Of a DNA stretch of 64,000 nucleotides, positions 9,776-21,173 are shown piece by piece. The translations under genes and the position numbers were made by a program. How positions within the stretch are numbered: position 1 is the first letter of the stretch; each line of letters starts with the position of its first letter. The notes under the pieces were generated by a model. It was not told the DNA's origin and searched no databases. It saw only the letters and a list, made by a program, of their open reading frames with translations. The stretch lies in contig JAKUCV010002506.1 of the NCBI GenBank assembly GCA_028386065.3, forward strand, positions 195,499 through 259,498, in the 5' to 3' direction. This stretch comes from Turnera subulata (lineage: Eukaryota; Streptophyta; Magnoliopsida; Malpighiales; Passifloraceae).

Positions 9776-11293
9776 TTACTTAGGAACTACATGCCCGACG
9801 CTAACCCAAGGACTATCTGAAATTGGATAAATTTTCCCACCATTTAATATTTTTAAGATTTTCTTTTTAACCACTTCTTTCATGTTTTCATTTAATCTTC
9901 TTTGTGGTTCTATTATAGGTTTGTTGCCTTCTTCTAAAAGAATACGATGCACGCAGAGATTAGGGCTGATACCTGTGAGATCATCAATGGTGTAGCCTAT
10001 TGTTTTTCGGTGATCATTGACAACAGTGCGTACTTTTTTTTCTTCCTCCTGTGAAAGGTGAGCTCCAATAATAATGGGTAATGAAGAGGCTTCAGGGCCT
10101 AAGTAGATATACCTGAGGTTAGGTGGTAGAGGTTTCATTTCTACCCTTGGTGCCTCTTTCGCAAGTTCTGGTCCTGCGGATACTGTGACAGGCTCTGAAA
10201 CAGCATCAGGGACAGGCTCAGAGATAGCATCATTCTGTGGTTCTGTAGCATGGGCCTGTGCGCCAATTTCTGGCACCGTTTCTTCTGCCAGAAATTTTGC
10301 TACCTCCTTCAGGGCTGTTTCGTCTCCCTCGATGAGTCCATTGACTAAGCAACCCAGCATCTCATCCTCATGCGTCTCCATGAGTTGGGATGCCTTGACT
10401 AGCACATCAACAGGGTCTGGCACAACATCTGCCATGTAGCACTGTCCTGCTCCGAATTCGTTCCTTTGCGCCTTCTGGAAATTGAACTCCACTGTTTCTT
10501 CACCAAGTCGCAATGTCAGTGTTCCATTGGCACAGTCGATCATGGCCCCTGCTGTGGCTAAGAAAGGACGCCCCAAGATGATGGGTGTCTTCTCATCCTC
10601 GGTCATGTTCATTACTACGAAGTCTACAGGGATGAAGAAATTCCCAACCTTGACTGGAACATCCTCCAACACCCCCACAGGGTATACAAGTGAGGGATCA
10701 GCAAGCTGAATGGTCATCCTTATGGGCTTGATATCTCCAAGATTCATGTTCTGAGTGATGGAGAGTGGTAACAGGCTGACACTAGCCCCGCGATCACATA
10801 GGGCTCCCTCAATCTTCTTGTCCCTGATATTGCAGGGAATTGTGAAGCTTCCCGGGTCTGAACATTTCCTTGGTGGATGGTGTTGAATGAGAGCACTCCC
10901 CTTGGCTGTCATGGCTACAGTCTCAATGTCATCAATAGTTCTTTTCTTCGTCAAAATATTCTTACGGAATTTAGCATATGAAGGCATCTGTGTAACCACA
11001 TCACTGAAGGGTACATTGACATATAGCTTACTCAACATCTCTTTGAACTTACGAAATTACTTCTTCAGCTTGGATTTATGGTACACTTCTGGGTATGGGA
11101 GAGGAGGTTGATAAGGTAGAACAGTCTGAGGCTGCTTCTCAGCTCTTCTTGTGCTAATAGGCTCAGGCAAAGGCTTAGTCTGTGGCTCAGTCTGTACTGT
11201 CTGTCCAGAACCGGATGTCGATGCTTGATGCTCCACAGCCTGAGGCGGTTTAGGCACTGTGTCTCTGAGCTCCTTCCCACTACGAAGTGTCAT
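9776..11293 (-). pseudogene. pr: Aspartic protease and N-terminal RT, Athila-like gypsy element
   Basis: The minus-strand frame starts MTLRSGKELRDTVPKPPQ at 11293, a gag-protease linker seen in Athila/Tat elements, with a TAA at 11057 where KLKK-Q-F is expected. After it comes MLSKLYVNVPFSDVV and the retropepsin-like domain IEGALCDRGASVSLLPLS ... IILGRPFLATAGAMID. The active-site turn reads D-R-G here where relatives have D-L-G. A linker of A/E/P-rich sequence leads into RT (GISPNLCVHRILLEEGNKPI ... ISDSPWVSVGHVVPK). The frame is lost at 9776. The protease would cleave the polyprotein. Confidence 0.88.
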
Positions 11294-12495
11294 AGCCTTG
11301 ACATGCTCATTTCTTGGATTTTATATTAGTTTTCTTGGAAGGGCTCCTTTGACTGGTGGAGATGATCTCCTCGCTTATTTTGCTCAGTTTTTCTAGGATG
11401 GATTGCAACATGGCCATCATGTTGGTGTTGTTGCCTTGTTGTTCCCCTTGATTCTGCCTTTGGTACCGTGGTTGCCCTCCTTGGTTCTATCTTTGGTACT
11501 GGGGCTGTTGTGGAATCCTTTCCTCGGTTGGTCCCTTCCAAGAGAAGTTCGGGGGGTTCCTCTAGAATGGATTGTAAGTGTTTCCTTACAGGCCCTGCTT
11601 CTGTTGGATGTAGTGAACTTGTTCACAATCACATTCGGCAAAGAGTGGCCAACTGGATGTACCGTGAGGTCCCCCACAGCCTTCATAGTCTGGGAATGTG
11701 GCTGAGGCTGTCTTGACTTGAGCAGCCCCTAGTTGCTTTCTGAGGTCTTCTATCTCTGCCTCTAGGTTGGTCACTCTATCTACCCCAATTACACCTGAGG
11801 ATTTGACTCCTCTGACTGAGGTTTTCCTCTTTGACAATGCTTCAAGAATGGCGACTCTGTCATTATATTCCTTGTCCAAGAATGCACCATTGGCCTTCTT
11901 GTCCAAGGTGTTCTGGTCTTCATCACATAGGCCACAATAGAATTGTTCAAGTTGCACGGCCTCATCAATTCGGTGGTTTGGGCATCTCCTTAGTAATCCC
12001 TTGAAGTGCTCCCAAGCATCTCGAATTGATTCATCATAGCGTTGAGAAAAACCAATAAGCAGCTGCCTCAAACATGCGGCCTTGCTTGATGGATGGTATT
12101 TTTTCAGGAAAGCTCTAACTAGACTGTCCCAATCAGTGAAGTGGTCTGCTTCATGGTTCTTTAGCCATTCGAATGTTGCTTCTCTTAGTGAGAATGGGAA
12201 CATTCTCATGTACAGTTGTTCCTTGGTCATCCTTGCTATGTTCACTGTACTGCACACTCGCAGGAAGTTTTGCAAGTGCGAGTTTGGATCATCAGAGGGG
12301 CTGCCTCCAAAGGTGCGCCTTTCCAACATGCTCAACAAGTTGCTTCTGATCTCATATGAAGCATCTACATCAGGAATGGCTATACTGTTGTGTATGGTGG
12401 TGGTTGGTGGTTGTAGGAGCTATGGGAATGTAGGGTCAAACAGGCTGAGCCTGTTCAAAGCCCTGGTGCGCTCCTTCGTTGGGTCTGTCCGCCAT
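11294..12495 (-). pseudogene. gag: Gag of Athila-like gypsy element
   Basis: An ATG at 12495 opens MADRPNEGAHQGFEQAQPV, followed by a TGA and a frameshift, then the retrotransposon gag domain from 12338: TFGGSPSDDPNSHLQNFL, MFPFSLREATFEWLKN, RAFLKKYHPSSKAACLR, PNHRIDEAVQLEQFYCGL. A coiled-coil segment (NLEAEIEDLRKQLGAA) and a degenerate Cys/His motif (YEGCGGPHG ... AECDC) follow, so a zinc knuckle is not clearly preserved. Below 11586 the C-terminal part (Q/T/R-rich, RGTTRQQHQH) is in other frames. Gag forms the particle shell. Confidence 0.88.
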
Positions 12496-12684
12496 GGTTT
12501 GTCGCTTTTGTTTGCGAATCTGGCAGGTTGTCTTTTCGATCTCCTGGTGGAAGATTATAGTTGGTTGCTTGCTCCTGGTTTGGGGCATGCACCACCTGAA
12601 AACTTCAAACTTGGAAACAAAAAAGGGATAAGTAATAAAAAGCCTAATAAATCAAAAATAAAAAGCAATAAAATCAAGCGCCAG

Positions 12685-12702
12685 TCCCCGACAACGGCGC
12701 CA
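12685..12702 (-). other. Primer binding site of Athila-like element
   Basis: Minus strand TGGCGCCGTTGTCGGGGA, the primer-binding sequence typical of Athila/Tat-type elements (I recall tRNA-Asp as primer). Six bases separate it from the LTR end CACCATCA. Confidence 0.9.
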
Positions 12703-12708
12703 AAAACT

Positions 12709-14787
12709 TGATGGTGAGTGTCTCTAGGGTGTGTCCTGCAAGCGCACAGGGTAGTTATAGTACTCTATCACGGTCGTATCCACAGGGACTGGGATGAGTC
12801 TGTTACTCCTTACCGAAGACAAATTAGGCTTGAAATAATTAAATAAAAACGAATTATGGGGTGAATACCAATCGGAAATTAAATTACGCAAGAGAATAAA
12901 AAGTAATAGCAATGTTGAAGTAGGCAGGGATCAGATTTGGTGAAATCTTAGGCATCCATGGATTCACATGTCTTGCCTTTATGCTCTAAATTGCTCAACA
13001 GCATCATCACAGGCCGGGCCTATGTGACGCCCTGTGTTTAATAAGATGTCTTGAAGGGGCTCCCAACCTAATGTACTACCAACGACATTCGATCTTATTG
13101 ATAGTTCTCTAAGCTTCCATCTACCCCTTGTCACTAGAGTAGACGTCCACTTGGAGGTGAAGTTTGGTGTTGGTGCTAATTACCTACAGTCTCTCCCTAT
13201 CTTCTTCTGAACGGCTAGGGAGTGCAGGCTGACTATTGTTGGTCAAGCTCACTTGGCTTCTCCTTTCGGTCCTTCACCAAGCTGCAACTAGATTAAAGAC
13301 AGACTACTCAATAATCAATCAAGAATTAGATTAAAAGTGTTGTTATTTTTTTCACTGTGCTGTAACTGGCTGAGACAGTGCTGAGCTTGTGGCTGAGCCT
13401 GTCGAGAACACAAGGTCAATTACACAGATCAGCTCTTGCAGGCGCTCTCAACATATACTAAACCCAATTGTTTTCACTCACAGGTTCCTCCCAAGAATCT
13501 CACTCATCCTAATACTTTCACATCGATCAAACCAAGGGGATTAAGAGTGGGTGTTGAGGCTAATTCCTCAATTAGTTCCTAATTTCTTTCAAAATTAAGA
13601 GCTAAGGGTTGGTTGTTGTTGTTCTAACAACTATGGTTTCTCCTTTCGGTACTTCACCTAGCTACCTATAATCATGTGTAGGTTTGATCAAGACTCAAAC
13701 ATGGAGCAAGTTTGCAACAACCAAACAAGAAAATCAGGCTAAGAACATAAGAAGAGCAATTTATTGCACTTAGAACAGAAACATGCTTCAACCCTTCAAC
13801 CTAAGAGGGGTTGTCTAATTCATAATCAAAATTACAAAAGTAATGGGGATAATGGTTGGCATAAGGACTGGAACAAATCTAGAGGCTACGGACAACACGA
13901 TTTTTTCCCAAAAAAGGCTGCAGAATCATGTTTCCCCTTAAACCCTTTTGTTCCAAGAACTTCTGTAAGTTAAGGGTATTTGATCGATGGGTTCTTCGAT
14001 ACTTCTTCTTCCTTCCTTCTTCCCTTTTATATGCCCAGATCCTCATCTTCTCTCTTCTCCCACGTGCTAGAAGGTATGGCAGTTGGGCAAGTTGAGCTTC
14101 AGTTGCCCATCTTGCTTCTTGAGATAAGGCACCATGGGAGGTGTGCCGAATGGGTGAAATCTGCAAATCTGCAAATTTTAGAAGACTTAGGGGGAGGATA
14201 ATGGTTCTTTAATTGTTAAATTCTTTGGGTGTGATGATTTTCCTCTTTCCCAAGCTTAAAGTCTTCTGAGTCGCTCAGGTCATGATTGCAGAGTTGAAGG
14301 TTCTACAAGTGGCTGAGTTTAATATTCTTATCTTCGCGTTCTGGTCTTCTGCAGATTCCACAGGCTGAGCCTGTGCTGGGCCTGTGCCTGAGGCTGTATG
14401 CAATTTCTTCCCATTTTTTTGTGCAATTGAATTCAGTTCTTTTTGAGATTGATGGAGTGGCGTGATGGCTTCGTGGATCAAGGCGAAGGAGGTGAAATCC
14501 AGTGGATAACTCGTGAGTGGAGGGGGATTCGTGGCCTTTCACTGATTCTGCAATGAACAACAGCTTCGAAATAGGCTCATGCTGTGCCAGAGGCTGTTTC
14601 TTCGAATTCTCCATTAAAATCACCAAAAAGCCTTCAAAATGCACCTGGAATCACTAATCATACAGTAAGTGATGGAATTTAAGGTAATATGATGAAATAA
14701 TGCAAGGTAAGGCATATAATCATGATAAATTGAGAGTAAAATACATCTAAAATCATGCCTAAAACTATGCATATTTCATGTGCATCA
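12709..14787 (-). mobile_element. 5' LTR of Athila-like element
   Basis: The LTR is bounded by TGATGGTG at 12709 next to the PBS and by TGCATCA at 14787, i.e. minus-strand TGATGCACATG ... CACTCACCATCA with a 5-bp terminal inverted repeat TGATG/CATCA; length 2079 bp. The minus-strand start (atgaaatatgcatagttttagg) looks like U3 of Tat/Athila LTRs. It contains several CAGGCTGAGCCTG-type motifs (13380-13412, 14352-14398, 14580). No partner LTR was found at the other end of the element (near 5367), so the outer right boundary is inferred from sequence style only. Confidence 0.7.
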
Positions 14788-14825
14788 CCGCTGAATCATG
14801 TGCCATGAGTAATGGGACAAGTCAG

Positions 14826-15266
14826 TGATGAGTGCGCATTTTGCACTCATTTCACGGGTTCTTTCAACGGTTTCTAGCTTGCAAAACGATATTTATCTTA
14901 TTTATTCGTCTCTTTTGTAGCATTTTCTCCCTTTTATCCTTTTATTTCCTTTCTCTAAGGGTTTTAATAATTTTTATATATTTTAGAAATAAAAGTTAGA
15001 TTTTTCAAACAAGAGGTACAGACCCAGCATAGGCTGCCCATGTGAATCGTTTCAGCATGAGCAATCCATGGACACTTGGCAGTCTATGACGAAGCCCTTC
15101 AGATTAGGCCCAAGGCACCTGACAAAAGCAAGCCCAGAACCATATTGAACCTGCTTTTGAAGACCAAAACCCATGAGAAAATGGACTTTAAGGAAGGAGC
15201 AGCCCACTTGGAGTTGGCCAAACCTTCACGTGAAAATGCAGTCAGGTATAAGGTTTAAAGGATTTG
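14826..15266 (+). mobile_element. Possible LTR fragment of a second Tat/Athila-like element
   Basis: tgatgagtgcgcattttgca at 14826 resembles the start of Retand/Athila-type LTRs on the plus strand and includes a short inverted repeat (gtgc...gcac). Sequence continues to about 15266 without a recognisable end. It lies 38 bp from the end of the minus-strand LTR. Support is limited to the start motif. Confidence 0.35.
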
Positions 15267-15785
15267 CACAAGGTCGCACAAGACACCTACTTCTCTTCGT
15301 TGGGTTTATCAATGAGAATTATTTCAAGCAAAGATTTCCATGAACATGAGCATGCCCCGAGTCTCCCCAAACACCACTTGGCCTTAACTTTTGCCTAGGC
15401 CACCCTTTCAGGTTTTCAACCTAGCAAGCATGTCCTAACTTTTGCCTAGATCACCCTTTCGGGTTTTCAATCTAGCGGACTAATCCCCCTCTCTTTCTCT
15501 GTTTCCTTTTACTTTCTTCCTCCAAGGATGGTGGTCAAAACTTGCCCAGGTGATGGCGAGTTCCAAATCTTTTTATCTCGTGGTGATACTTTTACGGTGA
15601 TGGCTCGATTTTTGTCCTTCTTCGACTTAACAACATAACCAGGGACACTACTCTTGAGCATTGAAGGAGATCTCTTCATTAGGTGGAATCCAAACCTAAA
15701 CCCTATCATCTTTTACCAACTTAGCTTAGGAACCAAACATTATTCAGACCAGGCTCTTTGATAGAGTTACCTACGTACCAATAGA

Positions 15786-15892
15786 AAATAGTGTTCATCA
15801 TTTTTTCCTTTTTTTTTCTTCTTTTTTTCTTTCTTTTTTTTCTTTTTCTATTTCTTTACTCTTTTTTTTCTTTTTCCTTTTTTTTTTTTGGA
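15786..15892. repeat. Pyrimidine-rich tract (low complexity)
   Basis: About 105 bp are almost only T and C (runs of T interrupted by single C), ending at gga at 15891. On the minus strand it is a polypurine tract within the Ogre-like leader. Confidence 0.9.
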
Positions 15893-16410
15893 GAAATGAC
15901 CTCACAAGCCAGGCTTATTACTCTTAGAAAAAGCACTTGATTCGAAATAGATTTGATTTACTGCATCAGGTCTCCGGTTCCCAAACGAAGTTGATAAATT
16001 CTGGTAAGACTTAAGACATCATCTTTATAAATGAAGGGATAAGAACATCCATTACACGAATGTTAATGAAAGACAAACAACATTGACTCCTCGAGGTGAA
16101 GTTAATATGGATAAGCTTCAACCCTATTTTATTCTGAGAACATAAAGAAAACAGACTCGACGTTTTAAAACCCCTAAGACTTCTTATCCTCCCCATTAGC
16201 TATTCTAAGCATCCTCTTCCATCACCCATTCGATCTTATCCAGGTACACGAGCTTTCTTCGTGGGACTATAGTGACGGTTTCCTTCGGGTCATCATGTTG
16301 GACTTCAATCGTCATTGCCTCGTCTCCCACCCCAGACTGTCTTCATCTCCCTTATCGGTCATCATGTCATCATGCGATTTTGAGTATTCCTCGGATCCTG
16401 TGGCATCACC

Positions 16411-16803
16411 CTAATCATCCCACTTGCTTTCCCTCAACTCCGGGATGCACTCCCAGAGACTTTCTTTAGCCTTGACACTTTCTCGAGTGAGTGAGGCATT
16501 CCGGAGTTGGATGCCCCTCATCACATCTTCAACAACTGCATAGTGTCCCATGGCGTCCCGGAATTGCTTCATGGCTACTTGGGCAAATGGTTGGCTGAGC
16601 AAGACCCCACAGAGGATCGTCTCCTCTAATTGGCCCATCAAAGTTCGGAATGTTGATTGCACCTCTTTCTCTTGTTGGAGACTCCGATATTCATAAATTG
16701 GAAAATCGTCCTCCCTTGGCTTTCCCCTCAGGCTCTTTCTTGTGCTGGTAGCACCCTCTGACTGGTTAGCATGCTCATTGATCATGTTCCTCTTGACTGT
16801 CAA
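16411..16803 (-). CDS. Unrecognised 130-aa frame in Ogre-like leader, possibly gag-related
   Basis: The minus-strand frame begins MTVKRNMINEHANQSEGATS and is rich in charged residues (SLRGKPREDDFPIYEY, REDVMRG-like helices, SVKAKESLWECIPEL). I do not recognise a domain. Its position, about 0.7 kb downstream of the PBS on the coding strand of the element, would suit the start of an Ogre-like first ORF or gag. It could also be chance open frame. No start context or neighbour helps decide. Confidence 0.35.
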   Translation of the reverse strand: MTVKRNMINEHANQSEGATSTRKSLRGKPREDDFPIYEYRSLQQEKEVQSTFRTLMGQLEETILCGVLLSQPFAQVAMKQFRDAMGHYAVVEDVMRGIQLRNASLTRESVKAKESLWECIPELRESKWDD

Positions 16804-17520
16804 AAGTGAAGAAATGGGTTTCAGTGTCTTGCTCAGGTGGGCTTAAGAGGGAGGCTAGCAACAAATGGTTGGGTAGGGCATGGGCTGACTCTTGATTCGG
16901 CATATTATCTTTTCCAAAACCTAATGCAAAATGACATGTGATATGCACTCCTAACTCCTCAAACTCTTAGGGGAATTGGGCATCCATTCAAATCATCACG
17001 ATGGACTTACTATGAGTTTTGGTGGACCACAACTTGAAAACGTGGAATCTTTTCCCTCTTAATAGCCATGGATGGTTACCCTCCATTCCTTCCTTCTCAA
17101 ATCCCCATATATGCATGGATTCAAATCCCGAAATAACAAGATACAATACATACGTATAATACACCAAAGTCCATACAAATGCACGTACCACTTATTGATT
17201 CACAGTGCATGAGATGCTCAGGTTATGCAGTTGGTTGGGGGCCAAAAGATTGTCGCTAGGGAATAGGCTTACCTACTCACATGTGATAAAGGATGTCTCG
17301 TGAGGTCTGAGGCCAATTAATCCCCATCATTGCTAAACGACGAGAAACGGGTTCACTCAAACCACTATTGCTTAAGGAAAGCACGTAGCGGATTTGGATT
17401 TCCTCGCCCTCTTAAGGTAAAGGCTTCACATCAATTGTCATGAATTGCAAGGCACTCATGATGACAAATAAAAGGCACACAAGATTTAATAATTGCACAA
17501 AGCCTCATGAACCCACTACT

Positions 17521-17540
17521 TCCCCAGCGGAGTCGCGAAC
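17521..17540 (-). other. Primer binding site of Ogre-like element
   Basis: Minus strand GTTCGCGACTCCGCTGGGGA directly adjoins the LTR end (GGGTATTCACA). The same sequence with few changes adjoins the LTR at 22401. Tat/Ogre elements have PBS of this form (from memory, tRNA-Arg type). Confidence 0.8.
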
Positions 17541-19163
17541 TGTGAATACCCGACCCAAATTCACTTGGGCCTATTCATCTAATCCTTTCACCTTCTTCCT
17601 AGAGTCAATCCCATAACATTGAAGTCGCCACCCAAGTTTTATTAAGGACAAAACTTGGGAAAAAACCTTAATATGACTCCTTTAGGGTACATGGTCATGG
17701 CGAACCAAAGTTATGGGATAGGGGGTTCGTCACTGATGGGAAGGTGTTAGGCACCCATCCATGTTGGGTCGAGACTATATGCAATTATAAAATGCAAGTG
17801 TGCCTGGTGCAAGTGTGTATGTGTGGAAAATAAAGAGAAGGGGAGAAGAAGAAGATTTGGCTTGCTTCCCGTTGTAAGACCGAGATTACCTACGTGCCCG
17901 AGTGATCAGGGTCAAAGCCACGTAGTTCTAAACATTGCACAAATCGGCCACTTACATCATCAAAAGCATCAGCATATAATCAGCAAAGAATCAATCAAAA
18001 AAAAAAGTTTAGTGTTACCTCTTGTAGCCCTCCCCTAGCTCCTTGCAATGGGTTGAGTTCTACACCCACCTTCTTGCCGTTTCTAAGCTCTATGGTTGAT
18101 CCTCTTCTTGACTCCTCCTTGCTGGACTACTGCTCATGCCTCCCACGAAATTCCTCCAAAGTTTCTGCCTAAAGAATGTATTTCTAGGCTTGGAGATATT
18201 TCTAGGCTTGGAGAAGTAGAGTTTCTCCAAGCACTCAAGGCTTCTAGGTGTGTATGTGAGAAAAGTGTGTGATCCTTTGAAATGCGTGTGAGGGGCCCTA
18301 TTTATAGTGCTCTGGGAAGCCTAGAGGCGTGGACCTGCTTAATGGTGAAGATTATGCCCGAAAATCTGGTCCGAAACCGCGTAGTATCGAAATAGGAAAC
18401 AAAATCGGAGATTTGGACGAATCTGGAAGGACATGACTGCCGCTGTCGGCGGTCATCCACTGCTTGACCCCTAGTGCCGGCAGTCTTGAGTGGATGCCCG
18501 CCAGCACCTGGCGGTCGTCTCGAGAGGACCGCCGGTTGCCCCGCGTGTCACTCGTTCTTTCTATTTTCAGATCCCCAATCCCCCTAATCCAGCCCTGATT
18601 TGATCCTACCCCATAATTACCCCTAATCAACCCAGAATCACACAATTACTTGATTATCACTCCCCCTAAATCATTCCATAACAGATTGATTACACCCTAT
18701 TGCCTATTTCATACTAAGTCATGCCAGAAACAATATTTCTACATAAATGATGATTTAACTCTGATTTCCCACGAAAATCAGAGCCAAAATTAACCTGAAA
18801 AATGTGTCAATGGGCTAGGTAAACTCTGAAGAATCCATTTACTTGGACCCTTAAACCCATTCCTAACCCAAAAATGAATCATCATATAATTGGATTAAAA
18901 ACAACTAAAAGAGCCCATGCGATGAAAATGTATCCTAATGTAAATAAAACTTATTATATGTTTTACCCTAAGACTAAATCATCTCATTAATCCTAAGGTT
19001 GGGATGCGTAAAGGTTTAGATTATCAAAAAATACATTAATTCAACTAAATTAAATTCTTATCATGCCTTGACTTAAAATCAAATCATCTTATTAACCTCA
19101 AGTTAAGCATGATTGGAATCTAATTTTAGCAAAACATTCGTGGGTCAAATTTGGATGTTCACA
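17541..19163 (-). mobile_element. 5' LTR of Ogre-like gypsy element, minus strand
   Basis: Complete 1623-bp LTR: minus strand starts TGTGAACATCCAAATTTGAC at 19163 and ends GGGTCGGGTATTCACA at 17541, next to the PBS. From U3 to U5 it has the GC-rich inverted repeats (about 18435-18540), a TATA box at 18299-18306 (minus), and the conserved U5 hairpin (17735-17770). The 3' partner is the truncated LTR at 2624-3673. No coding capacity. Confidence 0.92.
18299..18306 (-). promoter_or_regulatory. TATA box of Ogre-like LTR
   Basis: Minus strand TATAAATA followed by gggcccc; the same box with the same spacing to the upstream GC-rich inverted repeats is present in the copies at 2808, 21378, 24116 and 25911. 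Confidence 0.8.
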
Positions 19164-19555
19164 CACATATATTTCAAGCAAATAGAATTCTGGACGAGGT
19201 GCGTCTTCTTTAAGGAAAATTTTCATCTTTTTGACAGTGGACCTTCATAGAATAAAAAAAAAATTCCTAAAAAAAGAGGGGAAATTGGTTTTGGAAAAAT
19301 TAATTTGTGAGTGCATTCCATCACGTTTTCATACTATACCCAATTGTTTTAAGAGAAAACAAAAACTTGAGTCTAGGATCCCTCGACGACCGTGAACCTC
19401 ATCACTAGAGATTTGAACCTTTAGGACACCATGGGTGTGTAGTGCCTTAGTTGGAAGGAGGAAATGACGATGAGACCATGAGATATGGCAAGGAAGCGAT
19501 AAAGGACGTGGCTGTGTAACGATGAGATGGCGATAACTAGGAGATGATGGCAATA
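19164..19555. other. Flank of the Ogre-like element; holds a 77-bp block repeated at 24591
   Basis: No gene is seen. Bases 19166-19242 (catatatttcaagc ... gacagtggac) recur at 24591-24667 with two or three differences, including gaggtgcgtcttctttaagg. The rest is AT-rich with an A-run near 19252-19262. Confidence 0.7.
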
Positions 19556-20503
19556 TTAGAAATCGCCAACGTATCCCAAGCTAATAACCCCGTGAGTGGA
19601 AAACGGACATTGAGATATTGGAAGTCGTATCGAGGGATGTTGAGTCGAAAGGAGTTGAGATGCTTGGGCCTTCTCGTGGGAGGAGATGTAAGTCCCAGTA
19701 TTTATGGCCTTCTCACCTATGATCGAGGTTGTAGTCATCCTCCTTGCGCTTAAGCTCCTTGAGCATTCCTTCGATCTTGTTGATCTTCTCATCAAGGCGT
19801 GGGATCAGAATTTTCGAATTCTCATCAACAATAATTGGCCGCTTACCATCGGCTTTGCTAGTGCTTGTCTTTGAGGATTGGGCAGCGGTCCCATCATTGC
19901 CCCTTGCTATCTTCAAAGCTTCGAGAAATTGAGCCATGTTGACACCCTTCAACTTCCCCACCAACTCACCCATCACGGTCGGATCATTAACTTGGATACT
20001 TTCGCCACTTATGGTGTCCTAGGGAATATAATTTCCAAACGATCATGTTCATGGCGATTAAGAAATCCGAAGTGCAAGCTTGATTTGATTTTGTGGAAAG
20101 TGAGGCCAAAATTTTATGATGAAGTAGACTCGCAAAAAGAATTTTTTTTTGAAAGTTCTAATTTTTTTTTGTCTTTTTCTTTTTGTTTTTGGAAAACAAA
20201 CAAATAGAAAAAGGTTTTAGAAAACTACTTTGGCTCAAAAAATTGTTTCTGAAAACATGTTATGTGATATGATGCCAATGATGTTTAATGCATGCAAACA
20301 TGGATTCCCAAAGCAAACAAGACATACAAACATTCACATAGTATAGGCATTGCAATATCAATAGTCCATCATCAAAATTTCAACATGATATAGTTTGTAT
20401 GCATGGTATGGTAGGGTATGCAGGTTGGTTGGGGGCTAAGAAATCACGGCTAAGGAATAGTTTAGCCTATCCCACATGTGACACATTGATGTCGCATGGG
20501 GTC
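19556..20503 (-). pseudogene. Leader and gag-like start of a second Ogre-like element (minus strand)
   Basis: The minus frame at 19976-19713 reads MMGELVGKLKGVNMAQFLEA, then a Ser/Thr/Lys linker and a heptad-like stretch ILIPRLDEKINKIEGMLKEL; a second frame continues to 19556. I do not recognise a named domain, but it lies downstream of a leader (20390-20503) clearly similar to the leader next to the PBS at 17521. After the solo LTR at 20504-22161 the leader resumes at 22162 and reaches the PBS at 22381-22400. So this is the 5' end of a second family member, cut at about 19556. Confidence 0.55.
20499..20503. repeat. Target-site duplication GGGTC (left)
   Basis: GGGTC precedes the solo LTR and recurs at 22162-22166 directly after it. 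Confidence 0.9.
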
Positions 20504-21149
20504 TGTGAACATACAAATTTGACCCATGGATATTCTGTTAAATTAGATTTTAAACATGCTTGAACTTGGAGAATGATGAGATGATTCAGTCTTGAGATTA
20601 AGACATATTTGAAATTTATTTTAATAGAATTAATATATTTTGGTAATTTAAACCTTTATATGTTTGAATTCTAGGATTAATGAGATGATTTAATCTTAGG
20701 ATAAAAATATACTAAGGTCTAATATACTAAAATATGTTTTATTTCATTGTTTGGGCTCTTTAATTTTTCTTTGACCCATTTATATTGAGATGATTTATTT
20801 TTGGGTTAGAAAAGGATTTTAGGGGGCCCAAGTTAATGAAATATAGTTCCTCTAGAGTTGTTTAGCCCATTAACACATTTTTTGCAAGATAATTTTAGCT
20901 CTGATTTTCGTGGAAAATCAGAGTTAAATCATCATTCAATTGGAAATTGTATTTTTGGTATGATTGTGCATAAAATGGGGATCTTATTGTGTATGAATCA
21001 GTTATGAGATGATTGGGAGGAGTAGTGATCAAGTAACTGAGTGATTCTGGGCAGTCTAAGGGTTAATTATGCATTAGGATCAATCAGGGAGAAATTAGGG
21101 GAGAATCGAGATCGAAAAAAGGAAAGAACGGGTGTAACGCGTAGGCGCG

Positions 21150-21173
21150 GGCGGTCATCTCGAGATGACCGCC
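21150..21173. repeat. Perfect 24-bp palindrome in LTR U3
   Basis: GGCGGTCATCTC is followed immediately by its exact reverse complement GAGATGACCGCC. Related half-sites (GGCGGTCAT, ATGACCGCC) recur downstream to 21245. The set lies about 135-230 bp upstream of the TATA box. Confidence 0.95.

Larger units (their letters stand above)
15267..17520 (-). mobile_element. 5' internal region of the Ogre-like element (minus strand)
   Basis: This stretch joins the PBS at 17521 and so is the 5' leader and start of the coding part of the Ogre-like element. Its right part (17210-17520) is closely similar to 20390-20503 plus 22162-22380, the leader of a second family member. It contains aacttttgcctaggccaccctttcaggttttcaacctag-type repeats (15380-15480), a long pyrimidine tract and one unrecognised frame (16411-16803). 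The gag-pol core is missing; the Athila-like element and deletions take its place. Confidence 0.65.

Noticed and set aside
10185..12711. Plus-strand frames over the Athila-like gag and protease (for example 12082-12711, 11403-11705)
   Set aside because: Shadows of the minus-strand gag-protease genes.
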